A stretch of DNA of 64,000 nt from Dipodascopsis uninucleata var. uninucleata. Lineage: Eukaryota > Ascomycota > Lipomycetes > Lipomycetales > Lipomycetaceae. The notes below the pieces were generated by a model. That model was not told the origin of the DNA and ran no database searches. It saw nothing but the letters and a program-made list of their open reading frames with translations. A program made the position numbers and the translations under genes. Shown here one piece after another: positions 24,450-36,012 of the stretch (position 1 is the first letter of the stretch; each line of letters starts with the position of its first letter). The stretch lies in contig JAJLTO010000001.1 of NCBI GenBank assembly GCA_030568195.1, positions 806,001 to 870,000 on the forward strand, written 5' to 3'.

Positions 24450-26250
24450 CTATCGCCGACGCTCCCAGATCTAGTTTTTGGAATTTGTCAGTAAGAGACA
24501 CATACGTGTAAATCAAGAACTTGAGCTTACCTGAATGTAACTCTCGCTAAGAAACAACATCTCCTTTCGTATATCTTCTACATACAGATCCTGAATCTGT
24601 ACCCACTCATCTCTGCTTTTGTCTCTAACCTGAACCTTGAAAACATCTTTTTCTTCTCCTTGAGGAGTAAACACTGATTCATGAGTGACATTGGCGACTA
24701 AGTCATAAAGAATTGGCTCTGTTGCTCCTTCTACATAGGGGCACAAATCAAGTGCCTTAGGTTGAAATGTTACAATAGTATGATTCGTTTCCCGTACCAA
24801 AGCAGTCCTAGTAAAGCGTTTTATATTCAGAACCAGGTAGGGAGGAAGATCGATGATCTTATAACGCTTTCGATTTCCTGCAAGTTCTTGCGTAGTCATG
24901 CCATCATATTTAGCTAATAATGATTGCAGTGATACCTTTATTACACAGGTTAACAATGTTTTTAACGCAAAATAATAAAACACTAGAGAGCTCTAGCATA
25001 CTGACCTGGGGAATAATATTTTTATCTATTTCGTCTTGAAATAAAGGCATAGGTGGCAAGTCAAGGGACAAAAACATAAATGCTATATCAGCTCTGTCTA
25101 TTTGTATATCAGTCTCAAATCTCAGTCGATCACCTGCATCAGCTCGTGCTGTTATTTTTTGCGATTCCACCATGACCTTTCCTTGGAAAATCTTTTGAAT
25201 GAAGCTAGATCTCATCTTTGTCTTTGAGCCACCTAATCCTATGTGCAAATTATTTATAAACCAGTTCAAGAACTCAAACGGATCAGATTGTTCTATTGCT
25301 CTGAACTTCTTTTTCGACAATAATGTGACACTCTGAAGAAGCTCATGAGGAGAGACGTGACCTTTAAATGCTCTTGGATTCCAGATTTTCCGAACCAGAA
25401 CACTAAAATGCTGTACAAGATCCGAATAATTCTCCAGGTTTTCAAGCATCATGAAGTTTCGTAGAGGTGAGACATGTGCAAGGCTCTGCACAACCACATT
25501 TAGGTAGTCGTTTTGTTTAATATTATTCATACCGATAAAACCTGGCCGGTAAGGTCTATGCAACAAATCATAAGAAATTTGAGGAACCTTGTCTAACTGG
25601 AGTACCTTTTCCTTCGTATATATCGGATTAACGACATATTTGATATCATCCAATGTAGAAGACTTAACCTCATAAGATTCGGGTAAAATATATACCTTTA
25701 AATTATGAAGATTGATGAAAACATGGTGATCTTCATCAACACTATGGAAATATGCATGCGAGGATTTTCCACGACCTAATGTGTCAATAAAAGAGCACAT
25801 TAGCTATATTTCTGATATTAATTTACTATATGACTCACCTTGGAAATACTTTCCACATACTAGACACGCATATACGTTAACGTTCGACAATGAAACAGAG
25901 CATAGTTTCTCGAAATCGAAATCTAATCTCTTTCGATCAATCTAGAAGACATACTTGTTAGATTCGTTTTATCTTTTGTATAATAGCACAAGTGTCAGTA
26001 GATATTTACTTACAGTCTCTAGATATAGGAATCCTTGGTCATTGCCATAACTATTATGATTATTCTTGCTGCTGTCAGCCAATCCATATGGATCATCTGC
26101 ATCATCATCTTCATCATCTTCTGTTACTTCTTGGTGACTTTTCTCCTTAGCATTATTACTACTTATATGGACACGCTTTCGGCCATTGTTTTGCTGATTA
26201 TCTAAATCATCATCTCCTGCTGAATCAACAGGAGCAGGTCTCTTAGACAT
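24450..26250 (-). CDS. SAD1: SAD1/USP39, U4/U6.U5 tri-snRNP assembly factor
   Basis: A splicing factor of about 511 residues built from a ubiquitin-type zinc finger and a catalytically dead ubiquitin-protease fold. Exons are 26250-26014, 25941-25839, 25775-25006, 24935-24531 and 24470-24450. The acidic N-terminus (residues 1-80) is followed by the ZnF-UBP (YACLVCGKYFQGRG, SHAYFHS, HHVFINL). The UCH-like domain starts GFIGMNNIKQNDYLN, where active proteases have a catalytic Cys and this family does not. It continues through SDPFEFLNWFINNLH and LPPYLVLNIKRFT to LSESYIQIWERRR. The last exon is only 21 nt, but it restores the universal SYIQIW end. Its divergent neighbour is MRPL25. Confidence 0.94.
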
Positions 26251-26631
26251 TTAGTTTCAATCTTTAGCTACCTCGAACGTGACGTTAATAATGACGAAAA
26301 TTGAACTTCAGATCCTGTGGGTTTATAAGCTCTGTAGGACAGTTACGAGTAGTTAAACAAATTTCTTCGATTCCTAAAAGCTATTTTGTTCAGCTGGGTA
26401 ATGTGGTTACTACGTCTGGGTAGGGGTATAGTTATCGTCAACTGTGGATATGACACCGAAAAAATTCTTTTCTACCTGTGGAGTTCTCAGGATTAATCTT
26501 TTGGTTGCATACTAATCAAAGGACGGGAGTCTCGAAGTGCATAATAAATCACAGCACTGTATTAATTAACTGTATCAGAGATCGGCTGGTAATTTAGTTA
26601 GTATTCGATCAAGGTGGGCGCAAAAAGTATC
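26251..26631. promoter_or_regulatory. bidirectional promoter region, SAD1 / MRPL25
   Basis: A 381-bp spacer between two divergent starts. One AGGGG stress-type element lies at 26422-26426. I see nothing else. Confidence 0.55.
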
Positions 26632-27284
26632 ATGGCGTCGACACGAAATTCGGTATTACAGGTTTTCGACAAGATTCCGCCATTGCTTTCTAGGTTCTTC
26701 AAGAAGTATCCTCCGCAGCCTCTGGTATCTTATTCGAGCAAAATAACATCAACGGACGCTCCTGACAGAAATCCCTTCTTGCCTGCAAGGCATCCAGTTA
26801 CGAAGAAATTGCACGACCCTGCAGTCTCATTAAGAAGACAGAGCGATTTGTTTAAATTAGCAAGGGAATACGGATTAGAAAATCTACTACCGCCATTGAC
26901 AAAGAGGTTTGGTCTTGAGAAGTTTACGGCTAAACCTGTGATGAAAGGTGTTAAGGCACCTAAGGGTGCTAAGCATGAACGTACTGCTAAAGAGAGGTAT
27001 GTTACAAATGATCCAACTGTTTTAATTACCGTGAAGGATCCCGAAACTAATCTTTTATATGAATTGTAGACTGGAAATCCGCGAAGCTGCCATTGCTAAT
27101 GCAGATGAGATTATTTTGAAGGCTAAAGGAGTAAGTCAGAGTCGGGTTGCAACACTTGTATTCTCTGGGTTATTTTACATGTGATACGGGGTTTGTGAAT
27201 TACTCAATACTAACTGTCAGCAATTAGAAACGTTACCGCCGGATTCTGGAACGCAAGAAACTTCCTCCGAAGAATTTATTTTAG
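26632..27284 (+). CDS. MRPL25: mitochondrial large-subunit ribosomal protein mL59 (MRPL25)
   Basis: A fungal mitoribosome protein of about 160 residues (yeast 157). Exons are 26632-26996, 27070-27130 and 27228-27284. The N-terminus has LSRFFKKYPPQPLVSY; the centre has NPFLPARHPVTKKLHDPAVSLRRQSDLFKLA and GLENLLPP, the family hallmark; the basic end KRYRRILERKKLPPKN is typical. The first intron reads in frame up to its own TAG acceptor, so without splicing a slightly longer frame appears and ends there. The second intron has a TACTAAC branch site followed by two possible acceptors, CAG and then TAG eight bases later. The TAG gives the family-like C-terminus. The start is the ATG at 26632, placed before a likely mitochondrial leader. 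Confidence 0.92.
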
Positions 27285-27801
27285 TGAATTCGCGTCAATT
27301 GTAATAGAAATGATGAGAATGTGGTTGTTACAGCGGTTTCATAGCACTTGTATATAGAACTATAATCTAAGAGCACGTTTTAAAGACCTGTGACCACCGA
27401 GCCTTTGATATATTTTTGCTATTTGCTACTGTACGCAGCCAAGAATGATGTCTGAGCAGGTTTTACGTCAAAGATTACGTTAATGGCACTTGGTTATTTG
27501 CATTGTTTTGTTCGCCACGAATCCTAGGGTGACGCCGACTAGTAATTACAAAACGATTCGCAACATTGCTGCCTTACGGAAAATCCGATATTAGCATTAG
27601 TGCAAATGATGTATTTCTTCCTTCTAGCTAACCGGCCGTACTTTTTTACTACTACGCATTTACTGCTCGGCGTATGACATATCTTTGCTGATTATGTCAC
27701 AAGCGAATAGATCATGCCTAGATCCCATCGAAATCACTCTCCGTCGTTAAGCAACTCCGCGATATTACGATAAAGATAACTGACAGCTCTACCGTAGACG
27801 T

Positions 27802-27813
27802 CCACCAAGGTAA
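27802..27813 (+). promoter_or_regulatory. first copy of 12-mer CCACCAAGGTAA
   Basis: An exact 12-base match to 28161-28172, both upstream of the zinc transporter. The AAGGT core resembles half of the fungal zinc-responsive element (ACCTTNAAGGT in yeast Zap1). Another AAGGT lies 8 bp downstream. Confidence 0.35.
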
Positions 27814-28160
27814 CTATAAGGTAGAGTCACTTTCTTGGTATATTCTAGCCATTAGAACCTATCGAATCGGGCACAAGTTCTGTACTGCCATAGTAAAACC
27901 GCCGTCGCCATCGCTAGTGTCTCTGATTCTCCTGTCCGCTCGTCTCATTGCTTAATTCTAGCTCCTGCCGAGTCAAATATACGCTTACGCGACCGCCAAT
28001 TTTCTGCGCCAAGCTCCTAAATTTATATGCGACCTCCGTCTGTTCTATATAGCTAAGAACAGCCGTCAAGGTGCGGCCGTTTCAGGAAAGGCTTGATTAT
28101 TAAGCTTATATGTGCGGCTTACCAATATGAATAAATGATGATGGCACTATATTAAAAGTA

Positions 28161-28172
28161 CCACCAAGGTAA
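28161..28172 (+). promoter_or_regulatory. second copy of 12-mer CCACCAAGGTAA
   Basis: Identical to 27802-27813 and about 570 bp upstream of the zinc transporter ATG. It is a candidate zinc-response half-site, by inference. Confidence 0.35.
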
Positions 28173-28445
28173 TATGCATAGCTTTACTTTATGTGCGTAT
28201 GTAGTTAGCTTGTAAATTTTGGCCAATAGCAGACAAGATATTCCTGATAACTCATAAGGTACTCATTCATTATATGCAATGATTCATACACAAATGGTTA
28301 GACTTCTCCAACTGCCTAGTTCCTCTAATCAAGCCGCACAAAATCAATGCAAATTTCTTTACAGTCGTCGACCTGCACACGACCTATATATATAAACGGA
28401 GAGTGTCCAGTGAGGTTATTAGAGGCTATGAAAGAAAAACAATAG

Positions 28446-28562
28446 AGGGGTTTTTGCTATCCAGTTTTCCATTAAGGTGTCCGTTTTATTCCCGAATAGA
28501 CTGAGTTGATAGAGCTGAGCTCAATTTTTCTACTCATTTAGTGTGCTTACTTCAATAAGGGG
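28446..28562 (+). promoter_or_regulatory. two AGGGG stress-response-like elements
   Basis: AGGGG occurs at 28446-28450 and 28558-28562, about 295 and 180 bp before the ZIP transporter start. AGGGG is the core of the STRE bound by Msn2/Msn4-type zinc fingers, and this window encodes such a factor. Five-base motifs are common by chance. Confidence 0.25.
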
Positions 28563-28740
28563 TTAAACAATAAAGAAAAACTAAGACTAAATAGACCATT
28601 GGTTATAGACAGACTCCTTCTGAGGTTTGCAATCAAGTGAAGCGTACGTTGGCACGGCTGCGTATAACGAAAAAAAGGAACAGTATTTAGATAATTCGAC
28701 TCGGACGAATATTTATAAAAGCGTGCATATATCTTGGAAA

Positions 28741-29917
28741 ATGACTGAAAGTTTGACCTTACGTCTTATGGACATGCTAGTTCGTCGAGACGACGACGAC
28801 GACGATGTTACTCCAGAGTGCCCCTCTGGCAACGACTACGACGGCCGCATAGGTGTAAGAGTATCGGCTATATTCGTTATCTTGGTTACTAGTTCGCTTT
28901 GTGCGCTATTTCCAGTAGCTTCAAGGCAGTCCAAGGTTCACGTGCCTGAAGCGGTGAACTTCATTGCTAAGTACTTCGGCTCGGGCGTTATTATTGCCAC
29001 TGCATTTATTCATGTAAGTCAGAATTTAACTCAATTGTTCTATACACTTATCTTAAGACTGTTTGTCCGTTTATTTATTTGTGAAATAGTGCTCTAACAG
29101 TCATGGAATCTAGTTGTTGGCACCGGCTACTGAGGCTCTTGGGGACGAATGCTTAGGTGGACAATGGACTGTGTACCCTTGGCCCATTGCGATTTGTATG
29201 ATGGCAATTTTTATACTATTCTTTATTGAGATGGTAACTTTCCGTTTCGCAACATTTGACTCATTGGGTGCTCATACGCATGAGGCTTCGGATGCCCATT
29301 TTGGACATGTTAATACTCATTCGGAGGTACCTACAGTTAATGATGAGGGTGCTATAAAGATGGTATCTACAGAAGATGCCAATGAATCAGATGTCGAGAA
29401 GCAACCTTTGTTTGATGCCGATTCGGTTTCTGCTCAACTTGCTGCTGTTTTTATTCTCGAGTTCGGTGTTATATTCCATTCCATTTTTATTGGTCTTTCG
29501 CTAGCTGTTTCTGGCGAGGAATTCAATACTCTTTATGTTGTTCTTGTTTTCCACCAATCTTTCGAGGGATTGGGCCTGGGAACTCGTTTAGCGAACGTCT
29601 CGTGGGCACCTGAGAAGCAATGGCTACCCTATGTACTCGCCGTTGCATATGGACTATCTACACCTATTGCAACTGCAATAGGACTAGGTGTCCGCTACAC
29701 CTACCAGGATTCTTCTCGTACAGTTCTTATTACCAATGGAATATTTGATTCTATTTCTTCTGGAATTCTGATATATACTGGTTTAGTTGAACTTATGGCA
29801 CATGAATTTTTATTCTCGAACGAAATGCGTCAGTCAAAGTTCAGTAAGGTTTGTATGGCATTTGCAACTGTGTGTACTGGAGCAGGTATAATGTCTCTTC
29901 TAGGGCGATGGGCGTAA
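28741..29917 (+). CDS. ZIP-family zinc/iron transporter (Zrt-like)
   Basis: A membrane transporter of about 358 residues importing Zn2+ (possibly Fe2+). Exons are 28741-29013 and 29114-29917, with an exact junction inside HLLAPA. An acidic N-terminus (six Asp in a row) precedes TM1 (about 35-55), then KYFGSGVIIATAFIH/LLAP and a His-rich cytosolic loop (HTHEASDAHFGHVNTHSE) between TM3 and TM4. TM4-TM5 carry the family signature with metal-site residues (EFGVIFHSIFIGLSLAVS, VLVFHQSFEGLGLGTRLA). Three more helices end at LLGRWA. The frame runs open upstream but has no earlier ATG. The His-rich loop and signature place it with fungal Zrt1/Zrt2; affinity class is not predictable. It is convergent with the thioredoxin-PITH gene. 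Confidence 0.93.
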
Positions 29918-30630
29918 AGCAATTACAACTTTGCGCAAAAGTCTTTCTCATTTTGGTTCTTATCGTTTGACTTTTTTCTTGCATTTTTGTTTTTATTTAA
30001 TCTGATGATTTTGATATGTATATATATGTACATATACATATTTGAAGCCGATATAATTCGGATTGGTTCGTTTGGTTCGCGTAGATATGGCTCCATTTGT
30101 CTATTGTTCGTTTCAGATATTTTGCAATGTTGTTAAACCATTGGCTAGTTTTTTGTGAATCATGATTTACTGTTTTAAAATGTACTTGTTTAGAGATGTT
30201 TATAGGAGAGAGAGATAGAGTTATACAGAGGCATTGATGCATACCACAGTTTACGAGTATGATGGTCTGCTATAATAGACTTGATTAAAAACTACATATG
30301 CGACCATTAACTTCCGTTGTATCATCTATACAAGTAATGCACCTGAATTCATGTGAAGTTGCTTATACAATACAACAGCCAAATATATGCCTTGAAAGCT
30401 CATAAATAAATAAGCTACCTCCAGATAATACAAAAGGACTTAAGAACTTACCATTCAGGAACTTGAAGACTCTATTTCAAAATTTTAACCGATACTCCTT
30501 GTGAAAGAGAAGCTCCAATTTCTCAATATATTAATTTTAAATTCAAACCAAAGAGCATTTTCTGGAATTTTTTACTTAAAAGTCACACGCTTACAAGATA
30601 TATGGCCACTTGGTGAATTGCATCTATTCA
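29918..30630. other. convergent 3' spacer
   Basis: A 713-bp spacer between the ends of the ZIP transporter and the thioredoxin-PITH gene. A TA-rich near-palindrome centred on TATATGTACATATA lies at about 30013-30042, within the presumed transporter 3' untranslated region. There is nothing else of note. Confidence 0.5.
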
Positions 30631-31687
30631 TTACATCTCAGGCTTCTCTAGCTTGCCCATCTCAAGCTTCTCACCCCTTTCTCCAATAAGAATGATCTTG
30701 TTGACACCAGTACTCACGTCCTCATCTTCACCTTCGATCAACATAACTATGGAACTCACACGTTGAAATCTAACATATCGCAGCTTTACAGATGTCCAAG
30801 CATCTTCAGAAGAAAATTCAAGCCTTTCGTCGTGTGTTGGTGGCATAGATTCTGTGTCATCAAAAGACAAGATTGACGGTTGGTTAATCCACACTCGTAT
30901 CCGCTCAGGTCGCTGTACTTCATCTTCTTCAGGCTTACATGTTTGAATCAGAATGGTATGCAACTTAATATTGTTCATGAAAGGAACGTAGAAAAGTAGC
31001 TGTGCATCCGTGTCGGACTTCAAATTTGGAGTCTCAACAACAGCATTACTAACAACTTCAGTTGAAAACGTAGACCTTAAAGAGCTAACCACATTCTCTG
31101 GGTTTTTCGGCGCGGTAGCATTGAGGACCTCTAGTGACTTAATCTCCACAACATCATTAACAGTATCAAATCCCTTAGGGATTAGCTTACGATAAGACTC
31201 AGTTGCAGTACTTGTATTTGAACTTCCACTGGAGCTTTCGCCAGTAGCAGCCGACTGGCTTGATTCACCTGGTTCATCTGATTTCAGAACCTTACTAGAC
31301 AGCTCGTTTACAGTCTTAGTGAGTTCTTGCAAATTAGCACCTCTGACACGTGCTATTTCTTTTCCCTTGGCTAAAAATAAGAAGGTGGGGACGGCCGTGA
31401 TACTATATTGAGTTGCAATTTCCCTTGCTGAGTCTATATCAATAGAAGCAAATTTGACACCAGGAAACTGACCAGGGAGCTTTTCGAAGTGTGGTGCGAT
31501 CACCTTGCATGGTCCTGTTTATGTAGGTCTTGTAAGTATGACTAACCTTATGCGCCCTAAAATTCAATGCTGTTTACGAAGAATACTCACCACACCATGT
31601 AGCATTGAAATCAATGACTAAAAGAGGAGCCTCACAAAGGCGTGTAAATTCCTCAACAGTAGTAACTGTGGTGACTTTTGCGGACAT
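30631..31687 (-). CDS. TXL1: thioredoxin-like protein with PITH domain (TXNL1/Txl1)
   Basis: A cytosolic redox protein of about 326 residues that associates with the 26S proteasome in animals and fission yeast. Exons are 31687-31591 and 31514-30631; the intron splits the Gly of the active site WCGPCK. Residues 1-105 form the thioredoxin fold (FNATWCGPCKVIAPHFEKL, cis-Pro in ITAVPTFLFL, RVRGAN). A Ser/Thr-rich linker follows. From about 140 the PITH domain has LLFYVPFMNNIKLHTILIQ, RIRVWINQPSILSFDD and LRYVRFQRVSSIVMLIEGE. Both redox cysteines are present, so activity is expected. Its other neighbour is ATG1, 1.7 kb away on the same strand. Confidence 0.94.
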
Positions 31688-33351
31688 GATCTGGTTTCGC
31701 TTTGGCTTCTAACTAATGCAAATTTAGGTAAGCGATATTAGATATCAAATGTTCCTAATTTATGATATTACAGTTGGATCCAGGATCAAAGAGCCTAATA
31801 TAAATTAGTATCACTGAGTGAAGGTAACAAGCGATTTGGTGTTTCTATCCCTTCAGACCATAGAACTCCTTGAAAATCGATTACATTCAGATATGCACCA
31901 CCATTCTTGAAATCGCATAAGTATATTCACGCAAAGGGTATACTATACTTACAAAATAATAATCTTTCCACTTTTAACGTACTTCTATAATAAATATACG
32001 GATAATATTATCAAAAGCACTAAAGATCCAGAAGTTTTCGATGAACTCAGTGGATGAATATCATGGAAAGTATCCGTAAAGTTCAAGCTATTTGTCATTA
32101 GTTATGATTATTCTGTAGTAATATTACATTTATCATTTATGGCATATTCGCATATTAGACAACTTTAGATTTTATTTTACCTCAACCGCCGCATAAATGA
32201 GTGTCTAATATCAGTCTTACACGTAAAAAGCAAATAGCACGCAGAGAACTGGAACAAGAAACGGCAATTAGCAAATATGTATTTATTCAACCACTTTAGT
32301 TCTATAAGACTGTAACAAAATATCTAAGGTTATTACGAATTTAATAGATTGTATTCTTAAATTGTAACTCGTCTAAGCTAGGCTGTCTTTACCATAAAGA
32401 TTCGCAAGTCCTAAAATAAGTATCCTACATATGGCCGATATATCCAAACTTATGCCGATCAGATGAATCTCTACATACTAAACTATCTATATTTATTATA
32501 ATGATAATGATAACAGTAGTTGAAGTCGTAGGGAAGGAAAATAACAATAAAATGAAAAAAGTACCTGATCTTGTTGACATATGAGTGAAGATTGCCATTG
32601 ACATATTAAACTATACTTTAACGCTATTCATTCTTCTTTTATATTTTGAAATTAAATAAACGATTTCATCCTATGTAACGAGATTATTAGCAGAATAAAC
32701 GTTTGTATTAAAAACGTATGAGCAAAGGACAATAAGATATTAAAAAGCCTAGAGTCCATTAGATTTAAGATATAATATAAACAAACGAAATTATAAAATG
32801 TTTAATCACAGAAAAATCATATAAGCCAAAACAAGAAAAATAACTTGAGACTAGAGATGAATACATGATCTATCTCTATTCAAAAATAGATACATTTATG
32901 TATGTCGGCAAATCTGAATTAAGAAAACAAAACAGACATGGAACCATCCATTGACTCCAAGAAACCCCCAGCCAATCCATGTACCCAAACTTAGAGTAGA
33001 ACCTAACGACATTAGCAGCAACTGAAAGATAACTATATATATAATGAAAAAAAAACGATCTTAAAGAATCAATGCCGTCACTCAAGCGTGACCGACAAGA
33101 AATCAATATCCGCCGTATGAGTGCTAATGTCGAAAACATTTAAATAACAAATTAAACCGTCGATGTAGTAATTATCATAAATTACTTAAAAAAGGGGAAA
33201 AATTGAGACCACAAGTAATACGCCGAATCGTTACGCAAAAAAAGGAGTTAAAAGGGAAATATATGATAAAAACAGATATGAAAACAGATAGAAAGCCAAT
33301 TCGTAATACGAATATATAACCAGTAAACTCCCAATGAACAACCGAATCTTA
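31688..33351. other. very AT-rich 1.7 kb spacer
   Basis: The region between the TXL1 start and the ATG1 stop. By eye it is the most AT-rich part of the window, especially 32100-33300. All frames are short, and I see no repeat unit, hairpin or RNA gene. The TXL1 promoter and the ATG1 3' untranslated region must lie at its two ends. Confidence 0.5.
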
Positions 33352-36012
33352 TCATATTCCAATCGGAGCACGAACTCCAGATTTATAAATACTGTTAGAA
33401 TGTAAGCTAGTAGACATTTCAATCTTCTTGCGTAGTGATGTTAGTCGGTTTTTGATGCTGGTAATGAATGTTTCAACTATTCGATAATCATCCTCATCGA
33501 TGATCTCACCACTTCCGTCGTCTTCCAATATACTCTGAAGCATCCAAAGAGATGTCTCATAGGTCATTTCACAACCTGGTAAGTCATCACCAACTAGCTC
33601 GTTGATTGCAGCAGCTCTAGACATCTCTAGAGCGCGATCATATATCAATTTCTCAGCAGTGACACCTGACGCCATGTACCCTTCGTAAATTATCCCCCTA
33701 CCGGTTGGATCCGCAAGTTTCAGACGAACAAATTCAGCTTTCTCAAGAGCCTCGTTGAATCTCTCTCGGACCCACTGAACAACATTATTCAAACGACTTG
33801 ATGCTCCAGATAACTCATTCTCACTCCACCAATGGGCAGCAATATCCATTGCTTTGGCAAGCAAAGAAAGAGATTTCACAAAGAGAACTAGCGCTTCTTC
33901 TGAGAGAGTAATAACTGCATCAGGTGTAAGTTCACTAGAAAGATTAATATCACTAGCAGGTGTAGAAGGCAATAATTGCGAAAATTTCACATGAGCAAAC
34001 TGATAAATAACGTCTGATTTCGTAGCTAAATCTTCTACTCTATATATAACACTCAGCTCTCGTTCATCAACTTGTACATCTCGTGAGTTTGAAATTTTTA
34101 ATGGACGTTGCGCCTGTTGGAATGGTGGAGAAGCAGAAGAACTATCAGGTCGTCCGCCACCAAATAGCCTTGTTGACGCCATAGTCAGAGCTTTCGCCAA
34201 AGTCGATGTCGGAGATGCACCATACATGAAACGGCGCGGTTGCTCGTATGAACCCTGTGACGTACTGTACATCTGACGATATGGATTGCTTACTGATAGT
34301 GGTGACGACCTTGAAGAGGATGAATAACGACGAGCTGACGCAGGAGTAACTAGTTTCGGTGAATTTGCAAGTTCATCTGCGAAAGCATTGACCTCAACGG
34401 TCCTCTTCTCTACCACAACATATTCTCGTTCAAACATCACATCGTCTTCAGGTATACCAACCGATGCTTGGCAAGAGCGGATATTCGATGGTTGATGATG
34501 AAGACGATTCAAAGAGGAGGACGCGGAAGTAGACGGCACTTCTTGCTGATTCGTAGAAGGCTGTCGAGAATAGTTTAAACTAGGCTTTCGTCGAATAGAT
34601 GACGATTGCTGAGATATACGACTCCCGGCAGAAGTACCGGCATAAGTCGTCGCAGTATTAGGGGATGAAACATTAGCATTAACTACACCTTGGTCTCCTT
34701 GCGCCATTGTGACGTTATCGTATGCATTAGGGACAGCCGTAGCAGTTGTTAAGTGCTCATCTTCAGACAAACTATGTTGTTGCTGCGAACGCGGTCGCTG
34801 ACATGCGTCAAGATCTTCAGAGTCGCGGCGATGTGCACTGATTGGTGCGGTATCCGAAGATGGCCTAGAAGTTGTAGCTAAAGGTGATCCAGCAACAGTG
34901 ATTTCATTAGAATTGGGACTGCCACGTATATGGATTGCGTTTGACACTGGTGGAGTGTTTTTGGATAAGTATTCAGCAATAAATTTGTCTTCTTCCATCT
35001 CCTCTAAAATATTTCCCACGTCGAAAACTTCGGGAATGTCACCTTTGACAACCTCGTCTTCAAAAAACTCTTTGAAACCCATCCTTTCTACTGGATTGCG
35101 GCGAAGTAAACCACGAATAAGCCTCTTCATTTCTTCTGATACCTGAACATCTTCCGAAAATTTTATGCGATCTTCACCCTTTTCGATCTTTCGAAGGAGC
35201 TCAACGTGATTACTTGCTCTAAAGGGAGCCTTGCCCATAGTCATCTCGTAAAGTACAGTACCAACAGACCAAAGATCTGCTTTAGCATCATACTTCTCAT
35301 AACGCAAGATTTCCGGAGCCATGTAAAGTGGTGATCCGCAAAGCGTCTCTGCCAAGCTAGTGCTGGGTAATATCCGAGCAAAGCCAAAATCAGCAAGCTT
35401 AAGGATAGGCAATCCCCATCTTCCAGCATATTTAAGATCAATGAATTCCTGTTCAGTTCGAGGTGGTGGCGAGATAAGCAAATTCTGTGGTTTGACATCA
35501 CGATGAATCAAATTTCGATCGCGTAAGAACTGGATCGACGAAGCCAGCTGCTTCAGAAAGTGACGAACTACAGCCTCATTAAGACCCCCAGTAGGAGAAT
35601 TCGGAAACTTGCTTATCATAGACGCAACGAGAGGAATGTTCGACAATTTATCACGCTTCTTTATGAAGTATGAAAGGTCTCCAAGAGAACAATACTCCAT
35701 AACAAGATGTATATAAGTTGCAGAATGTTGACAGTCTAGAAGAGCAACAATATGAGGGTGCGAGAGAGTTTTTAGAATTTTGATTTCGGACTCAAGATTT
35801 TCGAGGAGCTTTTTGTTGAGCTTTGCTCGTAGAACGGACTTTATTGCAACTGCAGTCTTCGTTTTTATGTGGACACCTTTATAAACGTTCGCGAAACTTC
35901 CCCTACCGATTTCATTTCCTATACGATACTGTCCTATTGAATAGTCCATCGGAGGATCCCTAGATGAGGAAGTTCCTTGGTTTGATGGTGATCCCCGATG
36001 TTCTCTTGACAT
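33352..36012 (-). CDS. ATG1: autophagy-initiating Ser/Thr kinase Atg1/ULK
   Basis: An intronless gene of 886 residues. The kinase domain at about 29-325 has the glycine loop GRGSFANVYKG (36-46), VAIK Lys58, catalytic HRDVKPQNLL (170-179), DFG 208-210 and an activation-loop Thr223 in ETLCGSPLYMAPE. The middle is disordered and Ser/Gln-rich. An Atg8-interacting motif YVVV sits at 531-534 in REYVVVEKRTVEVNAFADEL, as in other Atg1 proteins. The C-terminal third (from about 640) is the tandem MIT region that binds Atg13. All catalytic residues are present. It acts in the Atg1-Atg13-Atg17 complex under nitrogen starvation and TORC1 control. A GATAA cluster lies 350-505 bp upstream. Confidence 0.97.
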   Translation of the reverse strand: MSREHRGSPSNQGTSSSRDPPMDYSIGQYRIGNEIGRGSFANVYKGVHIKTKTAVAIKSVLRAKLNKKLLENLESEIKILKTLSHPHIVALLDCQHSATYIHLVMEYCSLGDLSYFIKKRDKLSNIPLVASMISKFPNSPTGGLNEAVVRHFLKQLASSIQFLRDRNLIHRDVKPQNLLISPPPRTEQEFIDLKYAGRWGLPILKLADFGFARILPSTSLAETLCGSPLYMAPEILRYEKYDAKADLWSVGTVLYEMTMGKAPFRASNHVELLRKIEKGEDRIKFSEDVQVSEEMKRLIRGLLRRNPVERMGFKEFFEDEVVKGDIPEVFDVGNILEEMEEDKFIAEYLSKNTPPVSNAIHIRGSPNSNEITVAGSPLATTSRPSSDTAPISAHRRDSEDLDACQRPRSQQQHSLSEDEHLTTATAVPNAYDNVTMAQGDQGVVNANVSSPNTATTYAGTSAGSRISQQSSSIRRKPSLNYSRQPSTNQQEVPSTSASSSLNRLHHQPSNIRSCQASVGIPEDDVMFEREYVVVEKRTVEVNAFADELANSPKLVTPASARRYSSSSRSSPLSVSNPYRQMYSTSQGSYEQPRRFMYGASPTSTLAKALTMASTRLFGGGRPDSSSASPPFQQAQRPLKISNSRDVQVDERELSVIYRVEDLATKSDVIYQFAHVKFSQLLPSTPASDINLSSELTPDAVITLSEEALVLFVKSLSLLAKAMDIAAHWWSENELSGASSRLNNVVQWVRERFNEALEKAEFVRLKLADPTGRGIIYEGYMASGVTAEKLIYDRALEMSRAAAINELVGDDLPGCEMTYETSLWMLQSILEDDGSGEIIDEDDYRIVETFITSIKNRLTSLRKKIEMSTSLHSNSIYKSGVRAPIGI

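Larger units (their letters stand above)
27285..28740. promoter_or_regulatory. upstream region of the ZIP zinc transporter
   Basis: A 1456-bp gene-free stretch. It contains a 12-mer CCACCAAGGTAA twice (27802 and 28161), further AAGGT cores (27818, about 28256, about 28473) and two AGGGG elements (28446 and 28558) within 300 bp of the start codon. No open frame is supported. The cluster suggests a metal- or stress-responsive promoter, by inference only. Confidence 0.5.

Noticed and set aside
28627-28740. In-frame N-terminal extension of the ZIP transporter
   Set aside because: The frame is open but has no ATG before 28741, and the extension is unlike ZIP N-termini.
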